DNA from: Ascaphus truei
Lineage: Eukaryota > Chordata > Amphibia > Anura > Ascaphidae
Reading direction: 5' to 3'
Assembly: GCA_036426205.1 (NCBI GenBank)
Contig: CM071568.1
Location: forward strand, 219,711,216 to 219,775,215
Length of the DNA: 64,000 nucleotides
This document shows, piece by piece, positions 11,278 through 23,672 of the stretch. A model generated the notes under the pieces. The model was given only the letters and a program-made list of their open reading frames with translations. It did no database searches and was not told the DNA's origin. Numbering within the stretch: the stretch's first letter is position 1; every line of letters begins with the position of its first letter. The translations under genes and the position numbers were made by a program.

Positions 11278-12148
11278 CTACTTGTTGCCAAGTAGAACAA
11301 AGAAAAACCAGTCAAACAAATATTCAAAAGAAGACCAACAAGTGCACTGTTGAAGTGCACTTAAAGCAGAAGGGTTAACTATAAAGAACCCTCGATGGGG
11401 GATACCGAGCAGAGCACCCCGCCTAACACCCACAGGGAGGCAAACTCTGAAACCATCCCAGAAGACTTGGTGTACGAGTACTCTGCCCGAATACGGGAGT
11501 GCACCAGCGCCCAGGACATGGCCACGATGTTTGTTGGGACCCCCCCCCTCCAAAACCTGCTTCCTGGTTTTACAAATGGCTACCTTAGCCAATGCCAGGA
11601 GCAGGTTGACCAGGAGATCCCTAGGCTTATCGTTCCGGGACACTGGGCACCCAAAAATAAAAAGATGAGCGGAGAAGTGTAGCCAGAACTGCAGGAGAAG
11701 GCTCTTCAAGAAGGAAAAGAGGGGCTGCAGTCTAGCACAACTCAAATAAATGTGATATACGGACTCCCGCTCGCCACAAAAGGGACAGGCGGTGGGGGAG
11801 TCCGTGAAGTGTGCCAAGTACTCTCCTGTGCTCAGTGTAAGTAAGTCCCGGTCGTATGCCGGCAGCTCCGAGAGGTCTCTACCTAAACCCTCGGGCCTGA
11901 TGATAAACAGTTGCCGGTCATACCTCATATTGCGCAGCTGGCGAAAGAAACTGGTTGCCAGCTGGCACCACTGCGGAGATGGATCTGCGAATAGGTATCT
12001 CTGCAGGTATTGTAGGCGGAAAGTGTGTAACTGGGAGCGGACACACACCACTCCCTGTCAACCCTCCTCCAAAGGAAGGCACGCAACTCCCGCAGAAACC
12101 CAATGCTTCCCCATCCAGAGAAAATCCATCAATCTCCTCTGGATCTTG
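11278..12148 (-). pseudogene. Tx1-clade LINE ORF2 C-terminal fragment (unit 1)
   Basis: A 257-codon open frame (11278-12051) and its upstream continuation match the C-terminal part of the Tx1 ORF2 at 48592-50061, including VCVRSQLHTFRLQYLQRYL and the Cys/His motif CPFCGERESVYHIYLSC. An internal deletion joins the region after AYDRDLL directly to LSTGEYLAHF, removing about 650 bp relative to the 48.6-50.1 kb copy. The fragment ends at 12148, where the PLE begins. Identity to the sense copy is very high by eye, implying a recent common source. Confidence 0.85.
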
Positions 12149-12563
12149 TTTGATGGTGCAGTATTGTGGCAGATAAGTGCTCTTCTTTAGGTCTAATAGT
12201 AATATACTCACAAGTGTGAGGATGATGCTGTGTACATAAAGGTATCTTTAGATATATCTCTGCAGTAGGGATGAACTGACTTGAGCCTTGATGTGGGAAT
12301 GTGTTCCTTAAATGGTTAAACACAGAAAAGCCAACATAGTGCGATCTGGATAAAAACTGTATTGAAGTGATAAAAATATTACAATACACTCACATGATGT
12401 ATGCTATTTAAAAGCATTTAGATACGCAATGGATCTCGCCTCCGGTGTCTTGGGGCTGTTTTTCCTTCCCTTCTTCTCAGCGTGCATCTCACGACTGCGT
12501 TCCAGCAGGGCGGATGTGACGTCTGCGAGACTTGGGGAGTTCCGGTTGACGAGCTGGCTGTGA

Positions 12564-12619
12564 ATCACCTTCACTCTACGCGTTTCACCCCTTAGGGTTT
12601 CTTCAGGAGTGTTGGTGAT
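12564..12619 (-). ncRNA. Hammerhead ribozyme motif in PLE terminal repeat (unit 1)
   Basis: On the minus strand: outer stem I ATCAC (12619-12615) pairs with GTGAT (12568-12564). Inner stem I CACTC pairs with GAGTG. Then come the core CTGAAGA (fits CUGANGA), a short stem II with CCC/GGG, GAAA, a two-base-pair stem III (AC/GU around GC) and the cleavage triplet GUA just before GAGTG. All core boxes are present. It is identical to the plus-strand copy at 28382-28437 except for one loop base. Stem II has an A-G mismatch near its base, which may lower activity. Confidence 0.72.
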
Positions 12620-13159
12620 AGTGTTCTAGCTAGATTATATACCCTAACATGTCTACTGATAGGTTAGTTTCCTAATTAGTGTCTTAAAGAGATATCGATT
12701 TATTTAGGACTAAAGTGCAAACTGTGCTGTTTGTAAATCTCGAGTATCAGATATTCTAGATATTCTAATTGGTACTTGTTTGACATATTAAACATAGTAT
12801 TCTAAATATATGTATACACATTATTGCTGAATAGATTTTGTACATTTTTGTGTGCAGTTATGTTATCTCCATATCAAGACATATATGGACTCCAAATTAT
12901 TTAAAGATTTATATTTTTGTTAAAAAGTATTTTAATTAGAACTTAGCGTCGCAATAAAATTTATTTTTATCATATATAGAATGGATTATAAAATGGATTA
13001 TAAAAAATGAATTCTAAACATAAAACTATTCTACATAACTTTCTCAAACCTATATAGAATTACAGCATATTTATAAGGCTAAAGGGACAAAGAGATGTAT
13101 AATTAAAATCACATCATAAAAATAGCATATTACAAAAGTTAATAATAAATAGTCACATC

Positions 13160-16100
13160 ATAAAAAAGGCTTCACACAAAGTCTAAATTTAAACCTAGGG
13201 GGGACATTGTGTGGAGTTCATACATCCAATACGACTCCCTTTTAATTAATGCTAAATTTCTATTTCCCCTCTCCAATGGGGCATTACTTGTTCAATGGCT
13301 TTGTAGGTAAGACCTTGGGGGTTTGAGTTGTGAGCTATTAAAAAGTGGTTAGAAACACTGTGTGTGGTGAGTTTCTTTTTAATGTTACCAATGTGCTCTA
13401 TATGCGCACTTTCAGGGACGTATTGTTTTTCCTATATTTTTATAGGACTTCTGAGTGGCGGAGGAGATGAAACTATCAGTTGAGGCGGAACTGAAGTGAC
13501 ATGCTGTGTGCAAACTTTACAATTAAAAAAACCTTTGGGTAAATTCAGAAGTGCAGTGGTTTATTTGTTTATTTTTTTTTCTTTAGGCACTCGAGCCAGT
13601 TTATTTTTAATATTTGTGTCTCTTTTAAAAATCATCTGTGCTCTATCCGGTAAGTATGATCCTAAAATAGGATCGTTTTTTAATATGGCCCATGTGTATT
13701 AATGATTGCACCTTTTTTTGGCATCCTTACTGTATTGTGTAATAAATGGCACTTTTATTGTTGTGTCTGGGATTTTTCTTAGATGCTGGTGTTAATAAAG
13801 ATTCTTGATTTTCTAGATTGATTCTTTCCAAGCTTGTTCAAATATTTTTAGACTTATAATTTCTCTCTTTAAATTTTTTAGTTAGAATAGTAGACTGTTA
13901 ATAAAGACAGAATTCTCTGTACAATTACGTTTAATTCTGCGATACTGGCCATATGGATATATCGATATCCATTTATCAAGATGGCAGCTGACTGGAGAAT
14001 AAAATTATTGGCGTCTCTTCCTTAAAATAATTTTTTGTTTTATACAGTCATTTTCTAAATATATCGTTAAGTCTAGAAAGTTAATACTAGATTTACGTAA
14101 ATTTGAGATTAAAATTGTTATTGTCTAAATTATAAGAAACTGATTTAGACCATCTTCGGTGCCCCCAAATGAAAATGATATCGCAATATATCTCTGCCAT
14201 GTGACTAGTTGGCGTCCAACCCTCCCATGACCATATGTATTGATTTTCCCACATGGCCATGAAAGATTAGCGTAGCTGGTGCGCTAACCTCGTCTCCATG
14301 GTGGTTCCACATAGTTGTAGGTAAATACCCGTCGTCAAACCAAATACTTTTCTTGTATATAAATTGTATACATTTGAAGCAAAAATCAATTTGTTCTTGG
14401 TTAAAATTACCACTTTTCTCAAGAAATGTTCTTACAGCCTACACCCATCCGAATGTTTAATCGACATGTTATAGGCTGTCACATCTGTGGTGACAAGTAT
14501 ATATCCCTCTTGCCATTGTATATTTTTGTAGTAACAGTATTACATCATTTGTGTCTTTTATGGTAAGATTTTTGTTCTTTCACTAGACTTGCAGATAACT
14601 ATCTATGTGATTCAGATAGGTTGGATGTGAGTGATCCTATTCCGATATTATTGGTCTCCGGGAGGATTTGTTACATTTTTGGTGTATTTTCGGTTGAAAA
14701 TAAAATATAGGGAATTTTGGATCTGTACATTTAGAAACATAAATTCATCTTCTTTTAAGATGCCTTTTTGTTGCCTTCTTGCATAAGGGCAAATAGTTCC
14801 TTTTGGAATGTCGTAGTGGGATTGTGTTAATTTTGGTAGGTACTGGTATCTCCCAGGATTCTATTGGCCCTTTCATATAGTTACAATGATCCATGTTACC
14901 ACCCCCCTCCCTTGTCTACTGATTTTATTACAATGGGTTTGATCTCGAGCTAAGCTCTAATGCATTTCTTTCTCTTTAGTTAGATTAGGATGACAGATGT
15001 TTTTACCATTAGTTAAAGAGTCTAAATCCTTCATAATTAGTTGAAAGAATACATCTAAGTGATTACCCTTTGCAAATGTAGGGAGAAGTTGACTTTGGTT
15101 TGAACTTTGAATGTACATATGTGGAAAATTTGGATGGGTTATAAGTGAACTATCTGTGGAACTGGTTGTTGGACCTTCCAATTTCTGTCCCCGCCTCTTT
15201 ATTAATAAGAATCTTTTTAAGGTAAGTGTTCTTAAAAATTTATGTGCATCTATGTATAGATTGAATTTATTTGATCCAATCGTTAGGGGCAAAGTAATCC
15301 TTTGCTAATAACTTTCGTTTCGTCCTCAGTAAGAATTTTTGTGCTAATGTTAAAAATATTTTTTGTATTTAAATGTTTTCTTGTTTTTCCTTTTACCTCC
15401 CCCTCGTCTCCCTCTGACATGCGTCTTTTTTGTCTTTGTTTTAGAGGGATACTTTGATTGGTTAAGGGGGAAATGGGTTCCTGGTTTCCCATTAACTCAT
15501 ACAACCCTTGGGCTCTAAAAAAGAGGAAGAAGTAGAGGGTTCTTTGAAAGCTCAACTTTTTCCAATTTGGAATTCTCTTTGGTAGATTTCCCTAAAATGT
15601 CGCTAAGTTCTAAATGTTTGGCTTTTTCTTTTACTTTTCCTCTACAGGCTGAGATTTGGTTTCCACCTTTTTTATTTCTACCTTTTTAGTTAAAATTTGT
15701 GGTAGAAACCTGCATGGTTTTTGGGATATTTGTCCGAAAATTTCCCTCTGGAGGAGTATCCATGTGAGAAGTAGTTATCAAGCTATTTTCAGGAGGATCA
15801 TGATCTGTATTTATCTTTGATTTATTTTTGGAACTTTGTTCCATATTCTTTCAATGCCCTTGGCATAATCATCCTGATCTCTCCTGAATTTTTGTAGCTT
15901 GATAGCAATTACCTCTTTTCTAAAAGTGTCTATATTTTTCTGCATTTTGGTATCTCTTTCACTATAATCTTTAATGTTTTTCTAGCAAACCTAGATCAGT
16001 TCTTAGGTCTTCTATTTCTTTGTCTAGAATAGCTAATGTTTTACTTGTTGTTCCATAATTAGTCTTAGAGATTAAATGAACTTCATCTGTTTGTGTTCCA

Positions 16101-16368
16101 TTTTTGTAAAATTTATCCTCATCACTCAAGTCCATGGGAGGGTTTTTTTTGTACTCTTAATCCCCTTGGAATATTTTGTACTCTTACATTTTTTAAGAAA
16201 TTAGTAGATCCAACCTTTTTTTTGTATCTCTTATTAGAGTACGCTCTAATTTAATACATTGTGTATTGACATGTTCTTGTCATCTTTAAATGGGAGATCT
16301 ACACTTTAAGTAAGTATCAATATGATGTTCTATTAGCCCTATTTGAAATACATTGGGGTTTTCCATAG
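13160..16368 (-). pseudogene. PLE reverse transcriptase/GIY-YIG ORF, frameshifted (unit 1)
   Basis: The same coding region as 24215-27456 but broken by many one-base gaps; the longest open pieces are about 111 and 90 codons (14957-15292 and 15283-15555). The start ATGGAAAACCCC is at about 16368-16357. No palm motif is readable in one continuous frame. Whether the breaks are biological or sequencing errors is unresolved, because unit 2 is open over much of this region. Confidence 0.8.
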
Positions 16369-17274
16369 TGTAAAAACTGTATTTATAAACTTAATATGTA
16401 GAGCCGTGCATATAAAGGAGTAGTACTAGTGCAAAACGTGGTATAATCAGTGGTGGCGCTCTTATAAATTCTAACACGTTTTAATCTAATATTAATATAT
16501 AAAACCATAAATTGAATAAATAAGGTGATACAAACAAATCTTTGAATGCTGCTGTGACCCAGTGGCAGACTGCTCTCGTCAATCCCAGGTGAATATGGCG
16601 ACGTGGTGATCAAGGGAAGCGCAAACATGTGGAGATAAAAAAAAAACTGATGGTGCAGTTTTGTGGCATAAGTGTCTCTTTCTTTCTTTAGTCTATAGTA
16701 AATATACTCACAAGTGTGAGGATGATGCTGTTTACCATAAAGGTATCTTTAGATATATCTCTGCAGTAGGGATGACTGACTTGAGCCTTGATGTGGGAAT
16801 GTGTTCCTTAAATGGTTAAACACAGAAAAGCCAACATAGTGCGATCTGGATAAAAACTGTATTGAAGCTGGCTGTGAATCACCTTCACTCTACGCGCTTT
16901 CACCCCTTAATCCATTTTTATAATCCATCTATATATGATAAAAAAATAATTTATTGCAACGCTAAGTTCAATTTAAAATCTTTTTAACCAATATAATCTT
17001 TAATATAATTTTTGGACTCCATATATGTCTTGATATGGAGATAACATAACTGCCACACAAAATGTACAAAATCTATTCGCATAATGTGCATACATATATT
17101 TAGAATCTATGTTTAATATGTCAAAACAAGTACAATTAGATATCCTAGAATATCTGATACTCGAGATTTACAAACAGCACAGTTTGCACTTTAGTCCTAA
17201 ATAAATCGTATCTCTTTAAGACATCAATTAGGAACTAACCTATCAGTGACATGTTAGGGTATATAATCTAGCTA

Positions 17275-17332
17275 AACACTACACCAACCTCCTGAAGAAA
17301 CCCTAAGGGGTGAAACGCGTAGAGTGAAAGTG
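17275..17332 (+). ncRNA. Decayed hammerhead copy in inverted PLE repeat (unit 1)
   Basis: The core CTGAAGA ... GAAACGCGTAGAGTG is conserved, but stem I is damaged (ACACCAACCTC where unit 2 has ATCACCAACACTC). It is the partner of the intact copy at 28382-28437. The two lost bases are of the indel type seen throughout unit 1. Confidence 0.55.
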
Positions 17333-17994
17333 ATTCACAAACCAGCTCGTCAACCGGAACTCCCCAAGTCTCCGCTGACGTCACATCCGCCCTGCTGGAA
17401 CGCACGTCGTGAGACCACGCTGAGAAGAAGGGAAGGAAAAACAGCCCCAAGACACCGTAGGCGAGATCCATTGCGTATCTAAATGCTTTTAATAGCATAC
17501 ATCATGTGAGTGTATTGTAATATTTTTATCACTTCAATCAGTGTTTTATCCAGATCGCACTATGTTGGCTTTCTGTGTTTACCATTTATGGAACACATTC
17601 CACATCAAGGCTCAAGTCAGTTCATCCCTACTGCAGAGATATTCTAAGATACCTTATGTACACACTCATTCCTCACACTTGTGAGTTATTACTATTAGAC
17701 CAAGAAGAGGCACTTATCTGCCACATACTGCACCATCAGTTTTATTTTTATCTCCACATGTTTGGCGCTTCCCTTTGATCACCACGTCGCCATATTGCAC
17801 CTGGGGATTGAGAGAGCAGTCCTGCACTGGGTCCAGCAGCATTAAAGGATTTGTTTGTATCACCTTAATTTATTTCAATTTATGGTTTATATTTAATTTA
17901 GATTTTAACACGTGTTTGAATTTATAATAGAGCGCCCCACTGATATACCACGTTTATCAATACAAGTGTCTGTCCACAGCAATGCTAAATGCAT

Positions 17995-18350
17995 ATTTCA
18001 GGAGAAAGAAAAGCATCAGTTGGAGAGTTGACCTGGTGTATCATGTCAAGTAAGCTGGAGTGGCATACACGGATGCGTCCCCGAGACCAGAGCTTCATTA
18101 GCCAAGTTGGTGCAGCGCTGGAAACCTCTCAGAAGGAGTCTCACAAGCTTGTACAGTGCTGGAAGCCTCTCTGGAGAGAAGTGCCCACTTCAACAAGATA
18201 TGTACATTCAATGAGAAAGATCCTTGAAGAGTTAAATAGTCGTTTTGAAACTTTAAAACCAAGAGTGGAACATTTCTCTGTCCGGTCGTGAAGGAGATAC
18301 GAATCTCCATGAATTAGAAGAGACAAGTAGGCTTTTGATACAGAAACTGC
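17995..18350 (+). pseudogene. Duplicate of the coiled-coil terminal exon, frameshifted (unit 1)
   Basis: It matches 29118-29501 base for base apart from scattered indels and a few substitutions. It starts after the same acceptor-like TATTTCAG. The reading frame shifts several times (for example near 18043, 18175 and 18255), so no product is expected if the sequence is correct. The function of the parent exon is not recognised. Confidence 0.7.
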
Positions 18351-18616
18351 AAGGTGCATTGGTTTCTGGAACAGACTCCTGGGTCCTTCCTGCTCCGGCT
18401 GTTCAGGCCATTGAGGTCCCCTCCACTCTCTTGGTCTCCCTCATGCAGTAAACAAACTGTATCTTTGTGGTGGGAAGTTCTAATGATTAACATACATACA
18501 TATTAATGTACTCAACTATGACAGTTTCCTTACAATTTGCAGGTCAAGGCTTACTGTAAGTTTGTTTTATTGTCTGCCATAATATTTTCAATACACAACA
18601 TACAATAGCCTACAGT

Positions 18617-19038
18617 CAGCTGTGGATGTCAACTTTTGGCCGCCCTTGGCACTTGCCCTGAGTTCGTCCGCCTCCTTTCTGTTGCCCTCCTGCTCCTTTG
18701 GATCCAAGCAATCAATAACGCCGTGGACGTCACAACGTGACTTCGCCACACCGGCATGGTACCATGGAAAGTTGCGTCATTACGTCATTTGACGTAACGT
18801 TGTCGCTGGCAACGAGACGCCGTGTGACTTCAAATTGGGGATGTCCCAATCATCATTTGTCGCTGGGATTCCAAAGAGCAGGAGGGCGGCAGAAAGTAGG
18901 CTGGCCACATAGGCAAGTTCCCTTCCCATTATGTCTGATAGGCCCGAGAGCGCGGTAAAGCAATGGAGGTAGACATTTTTGGCCTCGCCCCAAATTTTGC
19001 TGCCTTAGGCCCAGGCCTAATGGGAAAATCTGACACTG
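18617..19038. mobile_element. hAT-like MITE (unit 1)
   Basis: About 420 bp, starting CAGCTGTGGATGTCA and ending TCTGACACTG, so the ends are loosely inverted (CAG...CTG). It is flanked by the 8-bp duplication CCTACAGT (18609-18616 and 19039-19046), the size typical of hAT transposons. The middle is rich in ACGT/ACGTCA palindromes (18720-18830). No transposase. Confidence 0.78.
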
Positions 19039-19639
19039 CCTACAGTACTCAATTGTCATATTATGTTTGCCATTTTCTGCATACACAGGATGGGATTCAA
19101 AGAGAATAGTGGGATGGCATGGAGCAACACTGATTCAGTTATACTTTGAACTCATGAAATATAAAAGAACCCCTGATATTGTTGGCACTATATGGTTGTA
19201 TTTCATTATCTTTGAGATCTGTAAATAGTGTAAAGAAATGTAAGTTATTACAACCTAAGCTCATCTATTTATCCCTTTCTCTTAATAAAATTCTATACTT
19301 AACCATATATGAAATTGAGGTAACATCACTCTCCTCTCATTAATTTTATTAGATTGTAAAATCTGCAGTAATTTATAGACAGTCGACAAAATCAGCAAAC
19401 TCTATGATACAATCTGCCCATATACTAAAGTTGTCAGTTGTTGTATGGCTCAGCTAGTGATCAAATTATTTTCAGATTTAAACTCTGCGATGAGAGCCTC
19501 CCTGTTCCCTATTCTGCATATTTTACAAACAAAAATAGGAGGGTTAAATATGTACAATTTACTTTAACTGCTTAGTATTTGCCAGACCCCAGTAAGTGTG
19601 TTCTTCTCATGTATTTTGTGTTTCATTGTGCTTAGTCTA

Positions 19640-20000
19640 TTTTTTTTTAAACTTAAATTTTATTGAGTTTTTCAAAGATATAGTACAACCAAACATGCAT
19701 ATCATTTGTAATATGACGCGAGAGAATTAATCTTACAACCCATGTTAGGTGGGACCGCCCGACATTTCGAGCCCTAATCGGTGACTGGTGTAAAAATAAG
19801 GGTTGGGACAATTTGGTAAACATTATTCATAAATTATAAAACACAACACAAACAAAAAAAAACAAAAAAAGGAGGGGGGGAGAGGAGGGTGGAGAGGGGA
19901 GGGAAATTATACGAAGATCTGTGGTGCTTACTCTGTGTTTTTCATGTCACGGTCGGGACTGGAGCTGCGCTTACGGATGGCAAACCCCATTTAGCATTAG
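19640..20000 (-). mobile_element. L1 3'-end insertion (5'-truncated), unit 2
   Basis: Same antisense L1 3' UTR as at 9235-9597, with the T-run at 19641-19648 and the G-rich strip at 19871-19902. The target duplication GTGCTTAGTCTATTTT flanks it (about 19628-19643 and 19999-20014). Confidence 0.75.
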
Positions 20001-20169
20001 TGCTTAGTCTATTTTAAGTGAATAAACGACAATTTATTTACAACCTTGTTTTGCTCAGTGTTATCATCCCGGTATAAAAGGTGTAAATGCCTAGTCTCCC
20101 GTGACACCTTGCCTGTCCATCGGGTGTGCTGCTGTTTTCTGTCAGCTCTGGGTTTCCTCTATCGTCTCC

Positions 20170-21660
20170 TGTCACGCCTGTATGCCCGCAGACCAAGCAG
20201 ACCCCAGTACTGAGGTGGGAAGAACGGTATGATACCACACACCCACAGCAGTGGGAGCAGCCGGAGTGTGGTATAGCGTTGCTGGGCCTGTAGAGAGAGT
20301 TGTTAAGTTTTATACTTGCAACGCTTGGGAGTGTCCGTAAGAATCGTCGTATCCGTTAGCCAATGTACAGGGGATCCAGAGAGTAGAGTGTCGGTGAGCA
20401 AGACCAGGTCCTAGGTAGCCAGAGGTCAGCGAAGTCGTATGCGTAGCAGGGTTCAAGGGGTAACCAGAGAGCATAGTAATCCAAGGAGAGAACAAATAAA
20501 TGAAAAAATAATAAGTGCGCACTAAAATTATACTTAATACAAAGTGTTATTGTGATGTCAATTTAAATAAAAAAAACACACCCCACCATGTGGAAAGGTA
20601 AATAAATATATACCAATGTAGAATGAGCGCTCTACTGCTGTGTAAAGGGTAGCCCAAGACCCTAGAATCTAGTAACAAAAAAACAAACAAAGCGCACAAC
20701 ACATCGTGAAAATGTAATAAACTATGTTATATATAAGGTGTTTCAAGGTTATGCGTACATCAAGGTAGATTAATCAAGCATAGAGCCACAGAGTGGCAGT
20801 TACCAGCGTCTGCAACCAGGAACCACCGAGCTTCACTCTCCTTTCCACCTACAGGTAGGTGAATGCCAGATAATTGATGACTCTGTCACAGTCTCAATGT
20901 CCTAAATAGCGTCAATACGCTTAGTGGATCCTGGGGAGTGGTTGTCCTTTGCTCGCAAGTAGTAAACAGGTTCCTCTGCAGACCTCACTGTGTTTCCGAT
21001 CAGTCAGGCAGCGTGACGGCGTGGTCCCGCGGGGCCCTTCTGTGACGTCAGAGTGGCCCGATCTGCTTTGAGGTAACAGCGCCTGCCAGTAATGATCAGA
21101 CCTCACTTGGCAACCATAGAGGCAGGCAACAGTGCGGCACATGCGCAGAAGAGAAATCAACTCGGTGTCATCAAACCGTTTGACACAATAAAATACACTT
21201 TGGAATATGAATAATAAAAGTATATAGGTTAAATGGTATCTCTCCTACGCGGCGTTCCGTAGCTCAACGGCCACTTCTTCAGGCTTTATGCTTGATTAAT
21301 CTACCTTGATGTACGCATAACCTTGAAACACCTTATATATAAACATAGTTTATTACATTTTTCACGATGAGTGTTGTGCGCTTGTTTGTTTTTTTGTTAA
21401 TCCAAGGAGAGCAGGGGTCAAAGCCAGGGAAATCCAAATAACACAGTAGCAGGTATTCACAGGAGCACAGAGGGAGCACAGCATAGGACAGGTAACACAC
21501 AGGGAAACAGAACTATGCAGAGCGAGGAAGAGGTGGACAGACAGGGATTATAAAGGGAGGTGCACAATGATAGAGAGGGGGAGGAGTAGAGAGAGAAGTG
21601 GGTCTATTTTGATCTGGTTTAAAACTGATTGGCCGGCAAAGCCGACCAATTCAGTTGACA
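20170..21660 (-). repeat. Gypsy LTR, antisense, with nested insertion (unit 2)
   Basis: Second copy of the LTR at 9771-11277. The terminal GGCGTGACA on the minus strand ends near 20170, and the hairpin-type insertion 20491-21397 splits it. It abuts the Tx1 fragment at about 21661. Confidence 0.7.
20491..21397. mobile_element. Hairpin-type insertion (unit 2)
   Basis: Same element as 10091-11006, bounded by TAATCCAAGGAGAG at 20477-20490 and 21398-21411. The inverted ~110-bp arms (about 20672-20783 and 21287-21397) are retained. Several one-base gaps distinguish it from unit 1. Confidence 0.6.
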
Positions 21661-22245
21661 AGCAATTCTACTTGTTGCCAAGTAGAACAAAGAAAAACCA
21701 GTCAAACAAATATTCAAAAGAAGACCAACAAGTGCACTGTTGAAGTGCACTTAAAGCAGAAGGTTAACTATAAGAACCCTCGATGGGGGATACCGAGCAG
21801 AGCACCCGCCCTAACACCCACAGGGAGGCAAACTCTGAAACCATCCCAGAAGACTTGGTGTACGAGTACTCTGCCCGAATCGGGAGTGCACCAGCGCCCA
21901 GGACATGGCCACGATGTTTGTTGGGACCCCCCCCTCCAAAACCTGCTTCCTGGTTTTACAATGGCTACCTTAGCCAATGCCAGGAGCAGGTTGACCAGGA
22001 GATCCCTAGGCTTATCGTTCCGGGACACTGGGCACCCAAAAATAAAAAGATGAGCGGAGAAGTGTAGCCAGAAACTGCAGGAGAAGGCTCTTCAAGAAGG
22101 AAAAGAGGGGCTGCAGTCTAGCACAACTCAAATAAATGTGATATACGGACTCCCGCTCGCCACAAAAGGACAGGCGGTTGGGGGAGTCCGTGAAGTGTGC
22201 CAAGTACTCTCCTGTGCTCAGTGTAAGTAAGTCCCGGTCGTTGTC
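21661..22245 (-). pseudogene. Tx1-clade LINE ORF2 C-terminal fragment (unit 2)
   Basis: Same fragment as 11278-12148, readable on the minus strand as LSTGEYLAHFTDS followed by the Cys/His motif and the C-terminal region, with frameshifts. Homology to unit 1 becomes patchy beyond 22240. Confidence 0.75.
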
Positions 22246-23269
22246 CCATATGGTCTCTACGCCCCTTCGGCCTGAATACATGGCATTTCCTTTTGGCCTA
22301 TGATGCGAAGGCGAAAGATAACTTTGCCCAGCTGGACTTTTTCTTACTGCGGGTGGATCTCATGATAGGTTATCCCTTCGCGGTTCTCCTCGGCCCAAGT
22401 GTGTTACTCGATTGCGGCTACACCATTCTCCCATGATCATACCCTCCTCCAAACTGCACAGCCCATCGGTACAGTGCAGGAGAAAAATGGGGTTAATTGG
22501 GGTTGTGTTGCTACTGAAAGATATGTGGAGAGAGGCGGATGATCTCTCTTCTCTAGAGAATTAGCAACGATATTCCCTATCTAAGAAGGAAACTGGTTGC
22601 CAGATGGACCAACGGTAGGCATATGGGAAGAGGAGAGTGATGGTCTGTATGGAACGTCGGAAGGGAGGGGAATTTTTGAGATGCGGCGCAGCCGCACCCT
22701 TTTATTCCCCGTTTCAAGCCTTACCTTTTGATGTTTACCGAAATTGGGAGGTTGTAAAAGGGAGCGGGAAAAACAAAAATAATGTAATAAAGAATCAAGT
22801 AATAAAAAGGATCTAAGTGCTGCCTTAGTCCCGGGCTCATTTACTCCCATCCGTACGGGACATTATAGCAGTGTGTTCCCTTTCTTCTGTGTCCCAGATT
22901 TTATATTTTTTTGCAGCTTTTTTTACCGGAACGATTGTCTCTAATAGCTTCAAGCGTCATCTTCTAACCTTTCCCCTAAGGTCCTCTTTCTTTTTATATT
23001 TGTCGCTAGTTGAACTGATTTTTCTCTTCTATGCTGTACTCCGATCATTGAGACAAACTAACGTCTTATTCTTCTTTTCTTCTTGTCATAATTGACCCCG
23101 GATAGACAGAGCAGACCAGACGGCGAGATGGGGTTTGGAGGTTAAGTTTTTCTTCTTGTTTTCACCCGCTCTTCCTGGAAGGTTCTGTTAGGGAGTGGGG
23201 AAGAGAGAGGAAGGGGATTCGTGAGGGGAAGAGTAATATACTAAACCATAGGGGTCCTGAGGGATGATT
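22246..23269. other. Disordered stretch, possibly low-quality sequence
   Basis: Where unit 1 has clean Tx1 sequence, this ~1 kb matches only in short islands (GGTCTCTAC, GGAAACTGGTTGCCAG near 22588 and ACCCTCCTCCAAA near 22442), with unrelated bases between. No independent element or gene was recognised in it. The flanking PLE repeat (23270-23760) also has an unusually high indel density. An uncorrected read patch is the simplest reading; a diverged insertion is the alternative. Confidence 0.5.
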
Positions 23270-23609
23270 GCGTGTACATAAAGGGTATCTTTAGAGATAT
23301 TCGCAGTAGGGATGAACTGATGAGCCTGATTGTGGAATGGTCCTAAATGGTTAAACACAGAAAAACCAACATAGTGCGATCTGGAAGATTAAAAAAAACT
23401 GTATTGAAGTGATTAAAAAATAGTCCAATACACTCACATGATGTATGCTATTTAAAAGCATTAGGATACGAAATGGATCTCGCCTCCGGTGTCTTGGGGC
23501 TGTTTTTCTTCCCTTATTCTAGCGTGCATTCACGACTGAGTTCCAGCAGGGCGGATGGGACGTTGCGAGACTTGGGGAGTTGTCCGGTTGACGAGCCTGG
23601 CGTGAATCA

Positions 23610-23672
23610 CCTTCACTTACGAGTTTCACCCTTAGGGTGTCTTCAGGAGTGGTGGTGATAGTGTTCTACTAG
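23610..23672 (-). ncRNA. Decayed hammerhead copy in 3' PLE repeat (unit 2)
   Basis: Equivalent of 12564-12619, but with several gaps and substitutions in the core (TACGAGTTTCACCCTTAGGGTGTCTTC instead of the intact arrangement on the plus strand). It lies in the stretch of poor agreement between units, so the damage may not be real. Confidence 0.45.

Larger units (their letters stand above)
12149..17965 (-). mobile_element. Penelope-like element with inverted terminal repeats (unit 1)
   Basis: On the minus strand the order is: inverted terminal repeat (about 17965-16880), partial direct repeat (16880-16390), coding region (16368 to about 13160) and 3' terminal repeat (about 12960-12149). The block at 12149-12400 recurs directly at 16650-16865 and inverted at 17500-17740. 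This direct-plus-inverted arrangement of pseudo-LTRs is characteristic of PLEs. The element begins inside the Tx1 fragment, so it inserted after it. The coding part is broken by many small indels; the unit 2 copy is far more readable. Confidence 0.85.
9173..19565 (+). repeat. Large tandem duplication, unit 1 (~10.4 kb)
   Basis: From CAGACCCC(C)AGTAAGTG at 9173 to AATTTACT at 19565 the sequence matches 19583-30676 in the same order and strand. Both units share an L1 3' end, reversed gypsy LTR, hairpin-type insertion, Tx1 fragment, PLE, coiled-coil exon and hAT MITE. Between units is a short filler (19566-19582). Most differences visible by eye are single-base gaps, often in homopolymers, rather than substitutions. 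Unit 1 has frameshifts where unit 2 is open (the PLE RT region) and unit 2 is damaged where unit 1 is clean (22240-23760). Confidence 0.92.

Noticed and set aside
17268..17498. 76-codon minus-strand frame near the unit 1 inverted repeat
   Set aside because: It spans the hammerhead region of the PLE repeat and reappears by chance in the related copies with different breaks.
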